Source: Bacillus sp. 7884-1 (GTDB lineage: Bacteria; Bacillota; Bacilli; Bacillales; Cytobacillaceae). Taken from it: a stretch of DNA of 44,018 bases. The notes below the pieces were generated by a model, which saw only the letters and a program-made list of their open reading frames with translations, did no database searches and was not told where the DNA came from. Position numbers and translations under genes: made by a program. Of the stretch, positions 7,153 to 16,310 are shown piece by piece; position 1 is the stretch's first letter, and every line of letters begins with the position of its first letter. The stretch spans positions 1 through 44,018 of the forward strand of contig NZ_NPDD01000222.1 in NCBI RefSeq assembly GCF_002272245.1, written 5' to 3'.

Positions 7153-8499
7153 TTATCCAATTAATATTTTCTCTTCTGCATATTTAACCTTAGCTTCTTT
7201 TCGAGGATTCAATAGAGCAAATGCCATAGTTAAGGGGCCAAGTCTTCCTATAAACATCATGAGGGTTATCAAAACCCTTCCGAATGGGGATAGTTCTGGT
7301 GTGAAATTTGCCGACAATCCCACCGTTCCAAAGGCTGAAATGGTTTCAAATAGGAGTTTACTCATATCAGCTTTTTCAGTAAAAGTGAGTAAAAAGAAGA
7401 TTATAAAGATAAAAAATATAGCTGCTACTACGATTGATAAAGATTTATTCACCAATTCCCATGATATTCTTCTTTTAAACAGGTTTACGTTGTTTCGATT
7501 TGTCACGACTGCCCAAAAAGCAAGAATTATTATGGCAAAGGTTGTTACTTTAATTCCTCCACCAGTTGATCCAGAAGATGCTCCTATAAACATGAGGGCC
7601 ATCATAAAAACTAGAGATGAAAGATTCATGGCCCCAATATCAATCGTATTAAAACCAGCAGTCCTAGTTACGACTCCTTGAAAATAGGAAGCCCAAAGCT
7701 TATCTTCAAACGCAAGGTTTCCAATGGTTGCAGAATTACTATATTCGGAAATTAAAATAATAAAAAATCCTACAATGTTTAAAAAGAGGGACATAAGCAG
7801 TGCCACTTTAGAGTGCAAGGATAGTTTACGAAAAGATTTCTTAGCCCATAAATCCAGAATAACCGTAAAACCAATACCTCCGGTAATGAAAAGCGAAGTG
7901 ATGGCGATGTTTACCGTAGGGTCACCAACCCATTTACTTAGATTATCAGGTTCTAGTCCAAAACCAGCATTATTAAATGCGGATATCGAATGGAAGATTC
8001 CATAATAAATGGCTTTCCCAAGTGGCATTTCAAAAGACCAGCGAATCGCTAAAGCAGCAGCTCCCAGCAATTCAACGATAAATGTAATAAGAATGATCCG
8101 CTTTACTAAGCTGACAACACCCGCAAGAGAAAATACGTTTAAAGAATCTTGCAGCAATAAGCGTTCCTTTAATCCAATTTTTTTTCCTAAAATAATGAAC
8201 ATAAATATACCTGTCGTCATAAAACCCCAGCCGCCAATCTGAATCAAGCTGAGGAGAACAATTTCACCAAACAAAGTAAAGGTTGTTCCTGTATCAACAA
8301 CAGCCAAACCGGTTACACAAACGGCTGAGGTTGCCTCGAATAAAGCATCAATAAAGTTTAGTCCACGACCCTCTTCATAAGTAGCAATCGGCAGCATAAA
8401 TAGAAAAGTACCCAATAATATTAGAGCTCCGAAGCCCAATACAAGTATTTGCGCAGGATGCAATTTTACCAAATTCCCTTTTCTTTTATAATATTTCAC
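7153..8499 (-). CDS. Potassium uptake protein, TrkH/KtrB/KtrD family
   Basis: 448-aa membrane subunit of a Ktr-type K+ (Na+-coupled) uptake system. The four pore-loop signatures are visible: SAVCVTGLAV (58-67), NNAGFGLEPDN (176-186), RTAGFN, and GTVGLSANF, each with the filter glycine. Ends in a short cytoplasmic tail. Length equals KtrB/KtrD of Bacillus. GTG start at 8499 with GGGAGA 8 nt upstream. No cytoplasmic KtrA/KtrC RCK subunit gene is adjacent, which resembles the unlinked ktrC/ktrD arrangement rather than the ktrAB operon; KtrD is therefore the better guess. No c-di-AMP riboswitch is recognisable upstream. Confidence 0.9.
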   Translation of the reverse strand: MKYYKRKGNLVKLHPAQILVLGFGALILLGTFLFMLPIATYEEGRGLNFIDALFEATSAVCVTGLAVVDTGTTFTLFGEIVLLSLIQIGGWGFMTTGIFMFIILGKKIGLKERLLLQDSLNVFSLAGVVSLVKRIILITFIVELLGAAALAIRWSFEMPLGKAIYYGIFHSISAFNNAGFGLEPDNLSKWVGDPTVNIAITSLFITGGIGFTVILDLWAKKSFRKLSLHSKVALLMSLFLNIVGFFIILISEYSNSATIGNLAFEDKLWASYFQGVVTRTAGFNTIDIGAMNLSSLVFMMALMFIGASSGSTGGGIKVTTFAIIILAFWAVVTNRNNVNLFKRRISWELVNKSLSIVVAAIFFIFIIFFLLTFTEKADMSKLLFETISAFGTVGLSANFTPELSPFGRVLITLMMFIGRLGPLTMAFALLNPRKEAKVKYAEEKILIG

Positions 8500-8691
8500 T
8501 TTTTTGGTCTCCCTCTATTATCAATAGTCAAGTCCTGATGTTGATAATAATACCAAAAAGACTACTGAGCTGATAGTAACTTTCGGAGGTACTTTTTACG
8601 TGAAAAACAAGTGTCTTTATTTTGGTTACACTTCAGAAATCTTGGTATGATATTTACAATAGATTTAAAAAGTAAAAATGGAGGCAATAAA

Positions 8692-9717
8692 ATGTACAGC
8701 TTTAAGAATGATTACAGTGAAGGTGCACATCCAAGAATCTTGAATGCATTAATAGAAACCAACCTTGTACAAGATGAAGGGTACGGGGAGGATCGATATT
8801 CGAAGGAAGCAATTGAACTAATAAAGGAGAAAATTGAAAGTAATAATGTAGATATTCATTTCATATCAGGCGGTACCCAAACAAATCTTATTGCGATTTC
8901 AGCTTTCCTTAGACCACATGAAGCCGCAATTGCGGTTAGCAGTGGACATATTCTCGGGCATGAAACAGGAGCCATTGAGGCAACTGGTCATAAAATACTT
9001 TCTGTTGAGGGGGAAAATGGTAAACTTTCACCATCCGATTTGCAGGTCGTACTTGACGGTCACCCGGATGAGCATATGGTGAAGCCTATGCTAGTATACA
9101 TATCAAATTCTACTGAGATTGGATCCATTTATTCCAAAAGTGAACTTCAGGATTTACATGATTTCTGCCAACATAATCAACTAATTTTGTATATGGATGG
9201 TGCGAGACTTGGTTCGGCATTGTGTTCCGAGGAAAATGATCTAGAATTGAGTGATCTTCCTAAACTAGTAGATGCGTTCTATATTGGCGGAACGAAGAAT
9301 GGGGCATTGATTGGTGAAGCATTAGTGATTTGTCGTGATACTTTAAAAGAGGATTTTCGTTATCATATTAAGCAAAAAGGCGCACTTCTAGCAAAAGGAA
9401 GGCTGATGGGCATACAGTTTCTTGAACTTTTCCGTGATAATTTGTTCTTTGAATTGGCATATCATGCGAATAAGATGGCCGGCTTGATAAGAGATGAGCT
9501 CAACAACGCGAATGTCACGTTTTTGACCCACTCACTATCTAATCAACTTTTCCCGATACTGCCGAATTCTATCATCACCGAGCTGCAAAAAAACTATGCT
9601 TTTCATATTTGGGAGAAGGTAGATTCTGATTCATCTGCTATTCGAATTGTAACATCGTGGGCAACAAAAGAGGCAGAGGTAAATAGTCTTACAGAGGATT
9701 TGAAAAAGTTCTTATAG
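8692..9717 (+). CDS. Low-specificity L-threonine aldolase-like PLP enzyme
   Basis: 341-aa fold-type I PLP enzyme of the beta-eliminating lyase/threonine aldolase family, which splits L-threonine or L-allo-threonine to glycine and acetaldehyde. Markers: SFKNDYSEGAHPRIL at the N-terminus, the FISGGTQTNLIA segment contacting PLP phosphate, D169 in LYMDGARLG that contacts the pyridine nitrogen, and the Schiff-base lysine K202 in GGTKNGALIGEA. Start set at ATG 8692, which has GGAGGC 6 nt upstream; an in-frame ATG 81 nt earlier has no ribosome binding site and adds sequence unlike the family. Exact substrate is not certain. Confidence 0.85.
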   Translation: MYSFKNDYSEGAHPRILNALIETNLVQDEGYGEDRYSKEAIELIKEKIESNNVDIHFISGGTQTNLIAISAFLRPHEAAIAVSSGHILGHETGAIEATGHKILSVEGENGKLSPSDLQVVLDGHPDEHMVKPMLVYISNSTEIGSIYSKSELQDLHDFCQHNQLILYMDGARLGSALCSEENDLELSDLPKLVDAFYIGGTKNGALIGEALVICRDTLKEDFRYHIKQKGALLAKGRLMGIQFLELFRDNLFFELAYHANKMAGLIRDELNNANVTFLTHSLSNQLFPILPNSIITELQKNYAFHIWEKVDSDSSAIRIVTSWATKEAEVNSLTEDLKKFL

Positions 9718-9725
9718 CTTTGGAT

Positions 9726-9771
9726 AAAAAGGATACAAAAGGTGATAGTCAGCCTGATGTATCTTTTTTTT
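9726..9771 (+). terminator. Terminator of threonine-aldolase-like gene
   Basis: AAAAAGGATACA pairs with TGTATCTTTTT (one bulge), inner AGG/CCT, followed by a long T tract. Confidence 0.8.
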
Positions 9772-9869
9772 GTTGAGTAAATCATTTAAAATAAAGTGAG
9801 AATTTTATTGACTAAAGGGAAGAATTTTAATGAGCCCAAAGTACCGTTATAATAATATTGGAGGTGTGA

Positions 9870-10472
9870 ATGATGGGTTTTTTAGACAAACTATTTGGGA
9901 ATCAAACAAAGGAGGAAAAGACGATGACAAATGAAAAAGTGAAAATTGGAATTATATTAGGCAGCACACGTCAAGGGCGCGTTAGTCCTCAAGTAGGGGA
10001 ATGGGTAAAAGGAATTGCCGACAAACGAACGGACGCCAATTATGAAATTGTCGATATTGCTGATTTTAATTTACCCTTTTTAGGAACTACCGATGGATCA
10101 GAACCAGGAATTGGTGCTTGGAATGGGAAACTTGCTGAACTAGATGGATTTGTATTCATCGTTCAAGAATACAATCACAGTATTACAGCTGCTTTAAAAA
10201 ATGCTCTTGATTTTGCTCGTGAAGCTTGGAACGACAAAGCAGCAGGTATCGTAAGTTACGGTTCTACCGGCGGGGCACGTGCAGCTGAGCATTTACGTGG
10301 AATCTGCGGTGAATTGAAAATTGCTGACGTTCGTACGCATCCAACATTGAGCTTATTTACCGACTTTGTGAATGGGTCTGAATTCAAACCACAAGATTTA
10401 CATCTTAATAATGTAAATGCCATGCTTGGTGAAGTGGAGCAATGGAGTAGAGCATTAAAAACTGTACGATAA
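9870..10472 (+). CDS. NAD(P)H-dependent FMN reductase
   Basis: Flavodoxin-like NADPH:FMN oxidoreductase (azoreductase/chromate-reductase-type group). The phosphate-binding loop LGSTRQGRVSPQVGEWV, the FVQEYNHSITAALKNALDF segment and the SYGSTGGARAAEHLR loop are diagnostic. Two in-frame starts each have a strong ribosome binding site: ATG 9870 (GGAGGTG) and ATG 9924 (AAAGGAGGAAAAG). The longer form adds MMGFLDKLFGNQTKEEKT ahead of the flavodoxin core, which begins KVKIGIILGS. The 182-aa short form is the normal family length. It could supply reduced FMN to the LLM oxidoreductase at 2.3 kb, though the two are not linked. Confidence 0.87.
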   Translation: MMGFLDKLFGNQTKEEKTMTNEKVKIGIILGSTRQGRVSPQVGEWVKGIADKRTDANYEIVDIADFNLPFLGTTDGSEPGIGAWNGKLAELDGFVFIVQEYNHSITAALKNALDFAREAWNDKAAGIVSYGSTGGARAAEHLRGICGELKIADVRTHPTLSLFTDFVNGSEFKPQDLHLNNVNAMLGEVEQWSRALKTVR

Positions 10473-10507
10473 TACTGAAGTACTAGCGTATTGGTCAAAT
10501 AAATAAT

Positions 10508-10542
10508 GCAGAGGATTTCATATTTTGAAGTCCGCTTTTTTT
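10508..10542 (+). terminator. Probable terminator of FMN reductase gene
   Basis: Imperfect hairpin (GCAGAGGATTTC / GAAGTCCGC) followed by TTTTTTTGT. Confidence 0.6.
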
Positions 10543-10639
10543 GTATGTGAATAAAGGAAATTTTGTTATCAATTTGAAAAAATAACAAAGTTCATTCATA
10601 CTTGGATATAAATACTTATGAAAAGAAGGGTTCCGTTCC

Positions 10640-11170
10640 ATGCATATGAATGATTTACATAAATGGGTGTCCAAACTTGGACTTTCTCCACATCCTGAAG
10701 GTGGGTATTACAAAGAAACTTTTAAGTCAGAAGAACATATTAGTGACAACGAATTATCCGTAAATTACGAGGGTAAACGTAAGCTATATACGAGTATTTA
10801 TTTTCTTTTAACCTCAGATGATGTGTCCCATTTTCACCGTCTTAAATCAGATGAACTTTGGTACTATCACGGTGGCAGTTCTTTAAGTATTCATATAATT
10901 GATGAAACAGGAAAATATCAGGAAATAAAGCTGGGAATGAATCTTGATGCTGGAGAAGTACTACAATTCTTAGTGAAGAAGAATTCTATATTTGGTTCCT
11001 CTGTATCAGAAATGGATACATGTTCACTGGTGGGATGTATGGTTTCCCCTGGCTTTGAATTTCAAGACTTTGAACTATTTACACAGGAAGAGCTTTTGCA
11101 AATATATCCGCAACATAAAGAAATAATCTTGAAATTAGCCTACCAACAGTTGCCAAGTTCGTCGGAATAA
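10640..11170 (+). CDS. DUF985 cupin-domain protein
   Basis: 176-aa single-domain cupin of the DUF985 (Cupin_5) family. The opening LGLSPHPEGGYYKETFKS, the central TSIYFLLTSDDVSHFHRLKSDELWYYHGG metal-binding-type strands and the SLVGCMVSPGFEFQDFELF close are characteristic. Biochemical role of the family is not settled; structures show a beta-barrel suited to binding a small ligand. ATG at 10640 with AGAAGGG upstream; a second ATG two codons later is also possible. Single gene. Confidence 0.85.
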   Translation: MHMNDLHKWVSKLGLSPHPEGGYYKETFKSEEHISDNELSVNYEGKRKLYTSIYFLLTSDDVSHFHRLKSDELWYYHGGSSLSIHIIDETGKYQEIKLGMNLDAGEVLQFLVKKNSIFGSSVSEMDTCSLVGCMVSPGFEFQDFELFTQEELLQIYPQHKEIILKLAYQQLPSSSE

Positions 11171-11226
11171 ATATCGAGGAGTATAAATGTGGCTTTTAGA
11201 AATAGGTTGAATTTATTTAGGATTGA

Positions 11227-11283
11227 TTACATAAAAGTACAAATCGGAATCAAGATGGCGATTCTAAACATGAACTCGCGCAT
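11227..11283 (-). CDS. Possible 18-aa hydrophobic peptide
   Basis: MREFMFRIAILIPICTFM, preceded by GGGAGG 8 nt before the ATG. It is the size and composition of a small membrane-inserting peptide. The ribosome binding site is the only support; no family recognised and chance occurrence is quite possible. Confidence 0.25.
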   Translation of the reverse strand: MREFMFRIAILIPICTFM

Positions 11284-11444
11284 GAAACATCCTCCCTTCC
11301 AAATTCATCCTAGTTACATTCAGTATAGGAGAGAAATGTTAAGAGTCAGTTGTTGAATTGTAAATTTTTTGTCAATAATAGATAAATCACCATGCATTAA
11401 TTTAAAAACTAGCGATCTATTTGACCGAACTCCTTGTAAATTTC

Positions 11445-11472
11445 CCCATTGACCATGTCAATGGGTTTTTTT
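11445..11472 (+). terminator. Strong terminator, orphan
   Basis: Perfect 9-bp stem CCCATTGAC / GTCAATGGG with a 3-nt loop and TTTTTTT. It lies about 275 nt past the cupin gene and 100 nt before the permease pseudogene, so it ends either a long 3' UTR or an unseen small transcript. Confidence 0.85.
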
Positions 11473-11569
11473 ATTATTACAATTTCTAGCAGGATATCCC
11501 ATAGAATCCTTTTCTATATGAAGTAAATAATAACGGTAGATTATTTAAGAAAATGGGTGAAAGTGTAAA

Positions 11570-13022
11570 ATGGGTGAAAAAGCAATGAAGGGTAAACGGA
11601 AAGGATTGTCTGCGTGGCAGCTAACGATGATGGCGTTAGGAAGCGTAATAGGGGGTTCTTTTTTCCTCGGATCGTCAGTTGCGATAAATGCAGCAGGTCC
11701 CTCGATATTACTGTCGTATATTTTAGCTGGGGGACTTGTATACCTGATCCTTTTCGCCTTGTCTGAGATGACGGTAGGAAATCCAACAGTCGGATCTTTT
11801 AGTACTTTTGCAGCACGCGAACTAGGACAGGGAACTGGATTTGTTGTAGGATGGCTATATTGGACAGGTACCATTCTATCGATGTCGAGTGAAGCTACAG
11901 CGATATCATTATTAATTCGTGAATGGTACCCAAATGTATCAATTGCCTGGGTAGGTGGTTCGATAATTGTCGCTGTTACACTATTGAATTTACTAGGGGC
12001 CGATAAGATAGGTAAGCTTGCAAGCGGCCTATCGGCAGTGAAAATTTTCGCGATTATCTTTTTTATCCTCACTGCTTTGGTGTTAATTTTAGGATTTATG
12101 CCAGGGACACCTGCGATTGGTACTGGAGAGTTAGCAAGAGAACCAATAATGCCAGGCGGGATCCAGGGCATTGCCGGAAGTATGCTGCTGGTGGTTTTTG
12201 CGTATGCAGGCTTTGAAATCATTGGCTTAGCCGCAACTGAAACGGAAAACCCAACTGAAACAATTCCCGATTCGCTATACGGTGTTTTCACTTGTCGGAT
12301 TGTATATTTTGTATGCAGCAGTCCTCCTTCCACTTATTCCTACAGCAGACCTTAGCGAAAATGTTAGCCCGATGGTGGCTTCATTAAATAGATGGGGAAT
12401 TGGCTGGGCGGGGACTGCGCTTAATTTAGTGTTAATTTCAGCGATCCTTTCAGCCATGCTTGCATGTATTTTTGGGCTGGGAAGGATGGTCAGGTCACTT
12501 TCTGATGAAGGGCATGCTCCTGCCTGGCTGAAAGACAAACGCGATGTTCCCTATCGTGGAATTTTATTTTCTGGACTTTCTATGTTAATTGGATTGTTTT
12601 TTGGGCTTTTGTTTCCTAGAGCTTATCTGGTATTGATTACTTCAGGAGGCTTTGCCTTAATCTTTACCTACGCCATTATCATGGCGAGCCATATTCGTTA
12701 TCGTAAAAGGGAAGGATGTCCACCTGGAGGCATCTGTCAGATGCCAGGGTTTCCTTTAACCTCATGGGTTGCATTAATAAGCTTAATCATTATTTTATTG
12801 TGTATGCCTTTTATTCCAGGTCAAACGGCAGGACTTGTAACAGGTAGTAGTATGGTTGTTGTGTTCTCCCTCATTTATTATGTGATGTATTATCGGAAAC
12901 GCACGATTGTGAAGGATACAGAAAACGAAGGTCTGTCACCAAGGGATTATCATCCAAGCTTCGCAACAGAGTTATCAGAGGAATTAATAGAAACAGTTGA
13001 CGAAAGTACCAAGGAAAAATAA
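11570..13022 (+). pseudogene. APC-family amino acid permease, frameshifted
   Basis: Amino acid-polyamine-organocation transporter split by one frameshift. The 5' part encodes GLSAWQLTMMALGSVIGGSFFLGSS through FAYAGFEIIGLAATETENPTETIP, covering the first six or so membrane segments. The 3' part resumes in another frame at about 12276 with RYTVFSLVGLYILYAAVLLPLIP and ends in a polar tail at 13022. The junction (about 12262-12276) looks like a small deletion, best explained by loss of 5 nt coding the usual PKAIR segment. Combined length (about 480 aa) and topology are normal for the family. As written it cannot make a full transporter; a sequencing error is the alternative. Confidence 0.82.
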
Positions 13023-13081
13023 ACTGAAAGAGGTTTCTTTTCTTTTAAAAATCAGAAAACTTAAGGGTGAAGGCAAAAAGT

Positions 13082-14824
13082 ATGGCACAAAATGAACCTC
13101 TTTTAGCATTTGAATTTGCAGACTCGAACGGAAATATAAAACCATTAACATTTCAAAACCCGGTCAGTGTAATTACTGCTTCCAAGGTGGAAGATGTTTT
13201 ACCTAGTTTCCAGCTTGTTCAAGAAGCTGTTGATAAAGGGTATTACGCTGCCGGATTTCTATCATATGAAAGTGCACCAGCCTTTGATCCAGCATTTAAG
13301 GTCAAGAGTGGGGGCTCATTTCCTTTGCTCTGGTTTGGCATTTTTTCAGACCCTGAACATTCTCAACTTAGCAGTTCAGGAGTATTTACCGTATCTGAGT
13401 GGAAACCATCCATATCGATGGACGAGTACAATCAAGGAATTACCTCTATAAAAAAATCCATACAGTTTGGTGATACATACCAGACAAATTATACCATTCG
13501 TCTCCATTCACAATTTAAAGGGGATGAGCTAGCTTTTTATAATAGGTTAAGTCAGGCGCAAAACTCCAATTATTGTGCTTATATACATACGGGTGAACAT
13601 AGTATTTTGTGTGCTTCACCAGAATTGTTTTTTCACTTGGATCAAGGGAAAATTACTACTCGTCCTATGAAAGGGACTATAAAAAGAGGAGCATCTTTTG
13701 CTGAGGATGCTTCTAACGCAGAATGGCTATATCAATCGGAGAAAAATCGTGCAGAAAATCTTATGATTGTCGATTTGCTGCGGAATGATCTTGGAATGAT
13801 TGCTCAATCTGGCAGCGTTAACGTTGAAAAAATCTTCGAAATTGAACAGTATCCAACTGTCCATCAAATGACTTCTACGATTTCGGCCAAGGTTTCGGAA
13901 ACGACAAGCTTTGTTGATATCTTTAAAGCTCTTTTTCCATGTGGATCGATTACAGGAGCACCAAAGATAAGTACCATGAACATCATTTCAGACTTAGAAA
14001 ATGAACCTCGTGAAGTATATTGCGGGGCAATTGGTTATATTACGCCAAACAAGGAAGCTATTTTTAACGTACCGATTAGAACAGTTCTTATTGATCATCA
14101 AACCGGAAGTGCCGTCTATGGTGTAGGTGGAGGAGTAACCTGGGATTCGACATCGGAAGGGGAATACCATGAAATTCTTGCGAAAGCAAAGCTGTTAGAA
14201 GAAAAACCGACAGAATTCCAATTATTAGAAAGTTTACTGCTTGAAAATGGAGATTATTTTTTGCTGGAAGAGCATCTCAAACGGTTAGAAAATTCAGCTC
14301 GATATTTTGGGTTTCGATATCAAACTGAAAAAATAGAAAGTTCTTTAAAGGAGTTTGGAGAAAATAATCCTACCGGGTTGTTAAAGGTTCGATTACTAAT
14401 AGCGAAAAATGGGGATTTGACGATAGAAGGTCATATAATCACTCAAAAGAATGCCGTATTCAAGGTAAGCCTAGCGGAAGAACCTGTCGATAAAACAAAC
14501 CTATTTTTATATCATAAAACAACCAATCGCGAGATTTATGCAAAGTATCAAAAGCAAAAGTCACAAGAAGCATTTGATGTGCTGCTATGGAATCAAGAAG
14601 GTGAATTAACTGAATTTACAAATGGCAACATCGTTTTAGAAATTGAAGGTACCTTGTGGACCCCTCCGGTAATGAGCGGTTTATTGCCGGGAACTTTTCG
14701 TGATAGATTACTGCAAATAGGGGAAATTCACGAAAAAACACTCACAAAATCAGATTTGAAAAAGGCAACAAGAATCTGGTTTATCAATAGTGTCCGAAAA
14801 TGGCAAGAGGTTCAATTTATCTAA
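13082..14824 (+). CDS. pabB: Fused aminodeoxychorismate synthase component I / 4-amino-4-deoxychorismate lyase
   Basis: 580-aa bifunctional folate-pathway protein. The N-terminal half (to about residue 365) is a chorismate-binding enzyme: RPMKGTIKRG (the Lys distinguishes aminodeoxychorismate synthase from anthranilate synthase, which has Ala there), KNRAENLMIVDLLRNDLG and FPCGSITGAPK. The C-terminal part (about 375-580) is a class IV PLP lyase like PabC, with the lysine of GLLKVRLLI and ELTEFTNGNIVLE. It would convert chorismate plus ammonia to aminodeoxychorismate and then to p-aminobenzoate and pyruvate. Start set at ATG 13082 (GAAGGC 8 nt upstream) rather than the GTG at 13067. No PabA glutaminase gene is adjacent, so the amidotransferase must be encoded elsewhere. 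Confidence 0.9.
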   Translation: MAQNEPLLAFEFADSNGNIKPLTFQNPVSVITASKVEDVLPSFQLVQEAVDKGYYAAGFLSYESAPAFDPAFKVKSGGSFPLLWFGIFSDPEHSQLSSSGVFTVSEWKPSISMDEYNQGITSIKKSIQFGDTYQTNYTIRLHSQFKGDELAFYNRLSQAQNSNYCAYIHTGEHSILCASPELFFHLDQGKITTRPMKGTIKRGASFAEDASNAEWLYQSEKNRAENLMIVDLLRNDLGMIAQSGSVNVEKIFEIEQYPTVHQMTSTISAKVSETTSFVDIFKALFPCGSITGAPKISTMNIISDLENEPREVYCGAIGYITPNKEAIFNVPIRTVLIDHQTGSAVYGVGGGVTWDSTSEGEYHEILAKAKLLEEKPTEFQLLESLLLENGDYFLLEEHLKRLENSARYFGFRYQTEKIESSLKEFGENNPTGLLKVRLLIAKNGDLTIEGHIITQKNAVFKVSLAEEPVDKTNLFLYHKTTNREIYAKYQKQKSQEAFDVLLWNQEGELTEFTNGNIVLEIEGTLWTPPVMSGLLPGTFRDRLLQIGEIHEKTLTKSDLKKATRIWFINSVRKWQEVQFI

Positions 14825-14994
14825 TCAATATTCTGGAATAAACAAGCATTGAAAAACACGTAAAAAGCATGATATTATGTATCAATCAGTGTGTAGCGAT
14901 AGAGTGGGTTTAAAATGCGTCTTTGTAAAACTGTATTAATTTTTGTTTCACAACTATGTCTGCCATCTGAAATAGATTTTTGGAGATGACAAAT

Positions 14995-15465
14995 ATGCAT
15001 GGAGAAACAAGACTTCCTCATAATGCCAAAGAGGGAATATTATTTATGTTGATTATTTCGATAATTTCCGTAAATATTATAGCGCCAATCATTATAGGAT
15101 TAGAACGCGGTTTTAGCAAGGAAGTTTATTTTGAAACATTAAAGCTTATTCCGTTTATGTGGGTTATAGTTGTCCTATTAGTAAGATTCGTTGCAGGTCC
15201 GCATGTAGGTAAGGTAATGCCTAAATTTGTGGGATAGACTGATGGATTTAATGCCAGAGTATTGTTAAATATTTTGTTAAATGTTACAGTGTTATCTTTA
15301 TTGTTATCAATCATCGGAACATGGGTTGGCATGAAAGAAGTAAGTATGGAACCCTTTCAAAACTTTCTTCATATCTGGCCAAGAAATTTTGGAATAGCTT
15401 TTTGGGTTGAAATGTTGATCGCCCAGCCTATAGCTAGGATTTGCTATGAAAAAATTACATCATAG
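14995..15465 (+). pseudogene. DUF2798 membrane protein, nonsense-interrupted
   Basis: Small membrane protein with two DUF2798 repeats. Starting at ATG 14995 (GGAG 9 nt upstream), the first repeat covers two membrane helices and ends HVGKVMPKFVG. An in-frame TAG at 15235-15237 interrupts it. The same frame continues TDGFNARVLLNILLNVTV, then LLLSIIGTWVGMKEVSME and WPRNFGIAFWVEMLIAQPIAR, the second repeat. Near the 3' end a one-base insertion may also be present: removing an A in AGGATTTGC gives ARFAMKKLH, closer to what I expect for the family. A single substitution explains the main break. Confidence 0.78.
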
Positions 15466-15520
15466 ACAAGCGCGTAAAGCTGTAAATACGTAATACAATA
15501 AATTTTAGAATTCATAGATT

Positions 15521-15557
15521 GTCGATTGGTTTACGTAAAAAATCAATCGGCTTTTTT
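15521..15557 (+). terminator. Terminator after DUF2798 pseudogene
   Basis: GTCGATTG / CAATCGGC stem (one G-U) with a 15-nt AT-rich loop, followed by TTTTTT. Confidence 0.8.
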
Positions 15558-15701
15558 GCCCTACATTCGATCTCTATCTAATAAATTCTTTCTAAAAGCT
15601 TAAGAATATCTTAAGGATTCTATGAAACTTTTCTTGAGTTTTTATATGTATAGTATAAACAGAGAAGTTTTCTTGAAAACCTTATAAGGAGGCTGAGGAT
15701 T

Positions 15702-16310
15702 TTGATAGAAAAAGAGGTTTATATTCTTTTAACGAATACAGGTTCTTTATTAACAAAACTAATTAAGCTATATACGAAAAAACCATATAATCATGCTTCA
15801 ATAGCCTTTGATCATAATTTATCAGAGGTATATAGCTTTGGGAGAAAAACAGCCCGAAACCCATTTATTGGAGGGTTTGTCAAGGAAGATGTTAGGGAAG
15901 GATTATTTAAACAAGCAGACTGTGCTCTTTATTCTATTACCGTAACAGAGAGCCAAATCCAAAAGATGAAGTACTACTTACAAGAAATTGAGACACAAAA
16001 GAAACATTATCGTTATAATTTTTTAGGATTATTCGGTGTTATGTTTAATAAGCCATTAAAAAGAAACAATGCTTTCTTCTGTTCTCAATTTGTTGCCTTT
16101 ATACTTAAGGAATCTACTATCATTCAATTTCAAAAGCCTATTTCATTAATAGCACCATATGATTTCCAATGTGTTCCTAATGTTCATTTAGTTTATGAAG
16201 GAAAACTAAAGAATTACCAAAATGAGAATATAGCAGAAAAGCATTGTATTCCACTTTCGGAAATAGGTGTATTCTCAAATAGATTGAAATGGCTCAGTTC
16301 TTTTGTCTGA
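15702..16310 (+). CDS. Permuted papain-like (YiiX/YaeF-type) hydrolase
   Basis: 202-aa protein of the circularly permuted NlpC/P60-like superfamily. The expected catalytic pair is visible: His in KPYNHASIAFD (about residue 31) and Cys in NNAFFCSQFVAFIL (about residue 127), the reversed order typical of this group. No signal peptide, so it would act in the cytoplasm unless exported another way. Relatives are predicted amidases or lipid/peptide hydrolases with no firm substrate. TTG start at 15702 is well supported by AAGGAGG 9 nt upstream. Confidence 0.78.
   Translation: MIEKEVYILLTNTGSLLTKLIKLYTKKPYNHASIAFDHNLSEVYSFGRKTARNPFIGGFVKEDVREGLFKQADCALYSITVTESQIQKMKYYLQEIETQKKHYRYNFLGLFGVMFNKPLKRNNAFFCSQFVAFILKESTIIQFQKPISLIAPYDFQCVPNVHLVYEGKLKNYQNENIAEKHCIPLSEIGVFSNRLKWLSSFV

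Larger units (their letters stand above)
11171..11569. other. Intergenic stretch with isolated terminator
   Basis: About 400 bp. It holds a possible 18-aa minus-strand ORF (11227-11283) and a strong plus-strand terminator (11445-11472) that has no obvious gene directly upstream. Otherwise AT-rich with no coding signal; the permease pseudogene follows. Confidence 0.5.

Noticed and set aside
7259..8242. Three plus-strand open frames inside the potassium transporter gene
   Set aside because: All are antisense to the clear KtrB/KtrD-type coding sequence and encode no recognisable protein.
8500..8691. c-di-AMP (ydaO-type) riboswitch upstream of the potassium transporter
   Set aside because: The leader is short and lacks the conserved ydaO elements; no comparable fold could be drawn.
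11545..12333. 262-codon open frame on the minus strand opposite the permease relic
   Set aside because: It is the antisense shadow of a membrane-protein gene; its translation is low complexity (P/I/K/S rich) without recognisable features, and no ribosome binding site or promoter supports it.
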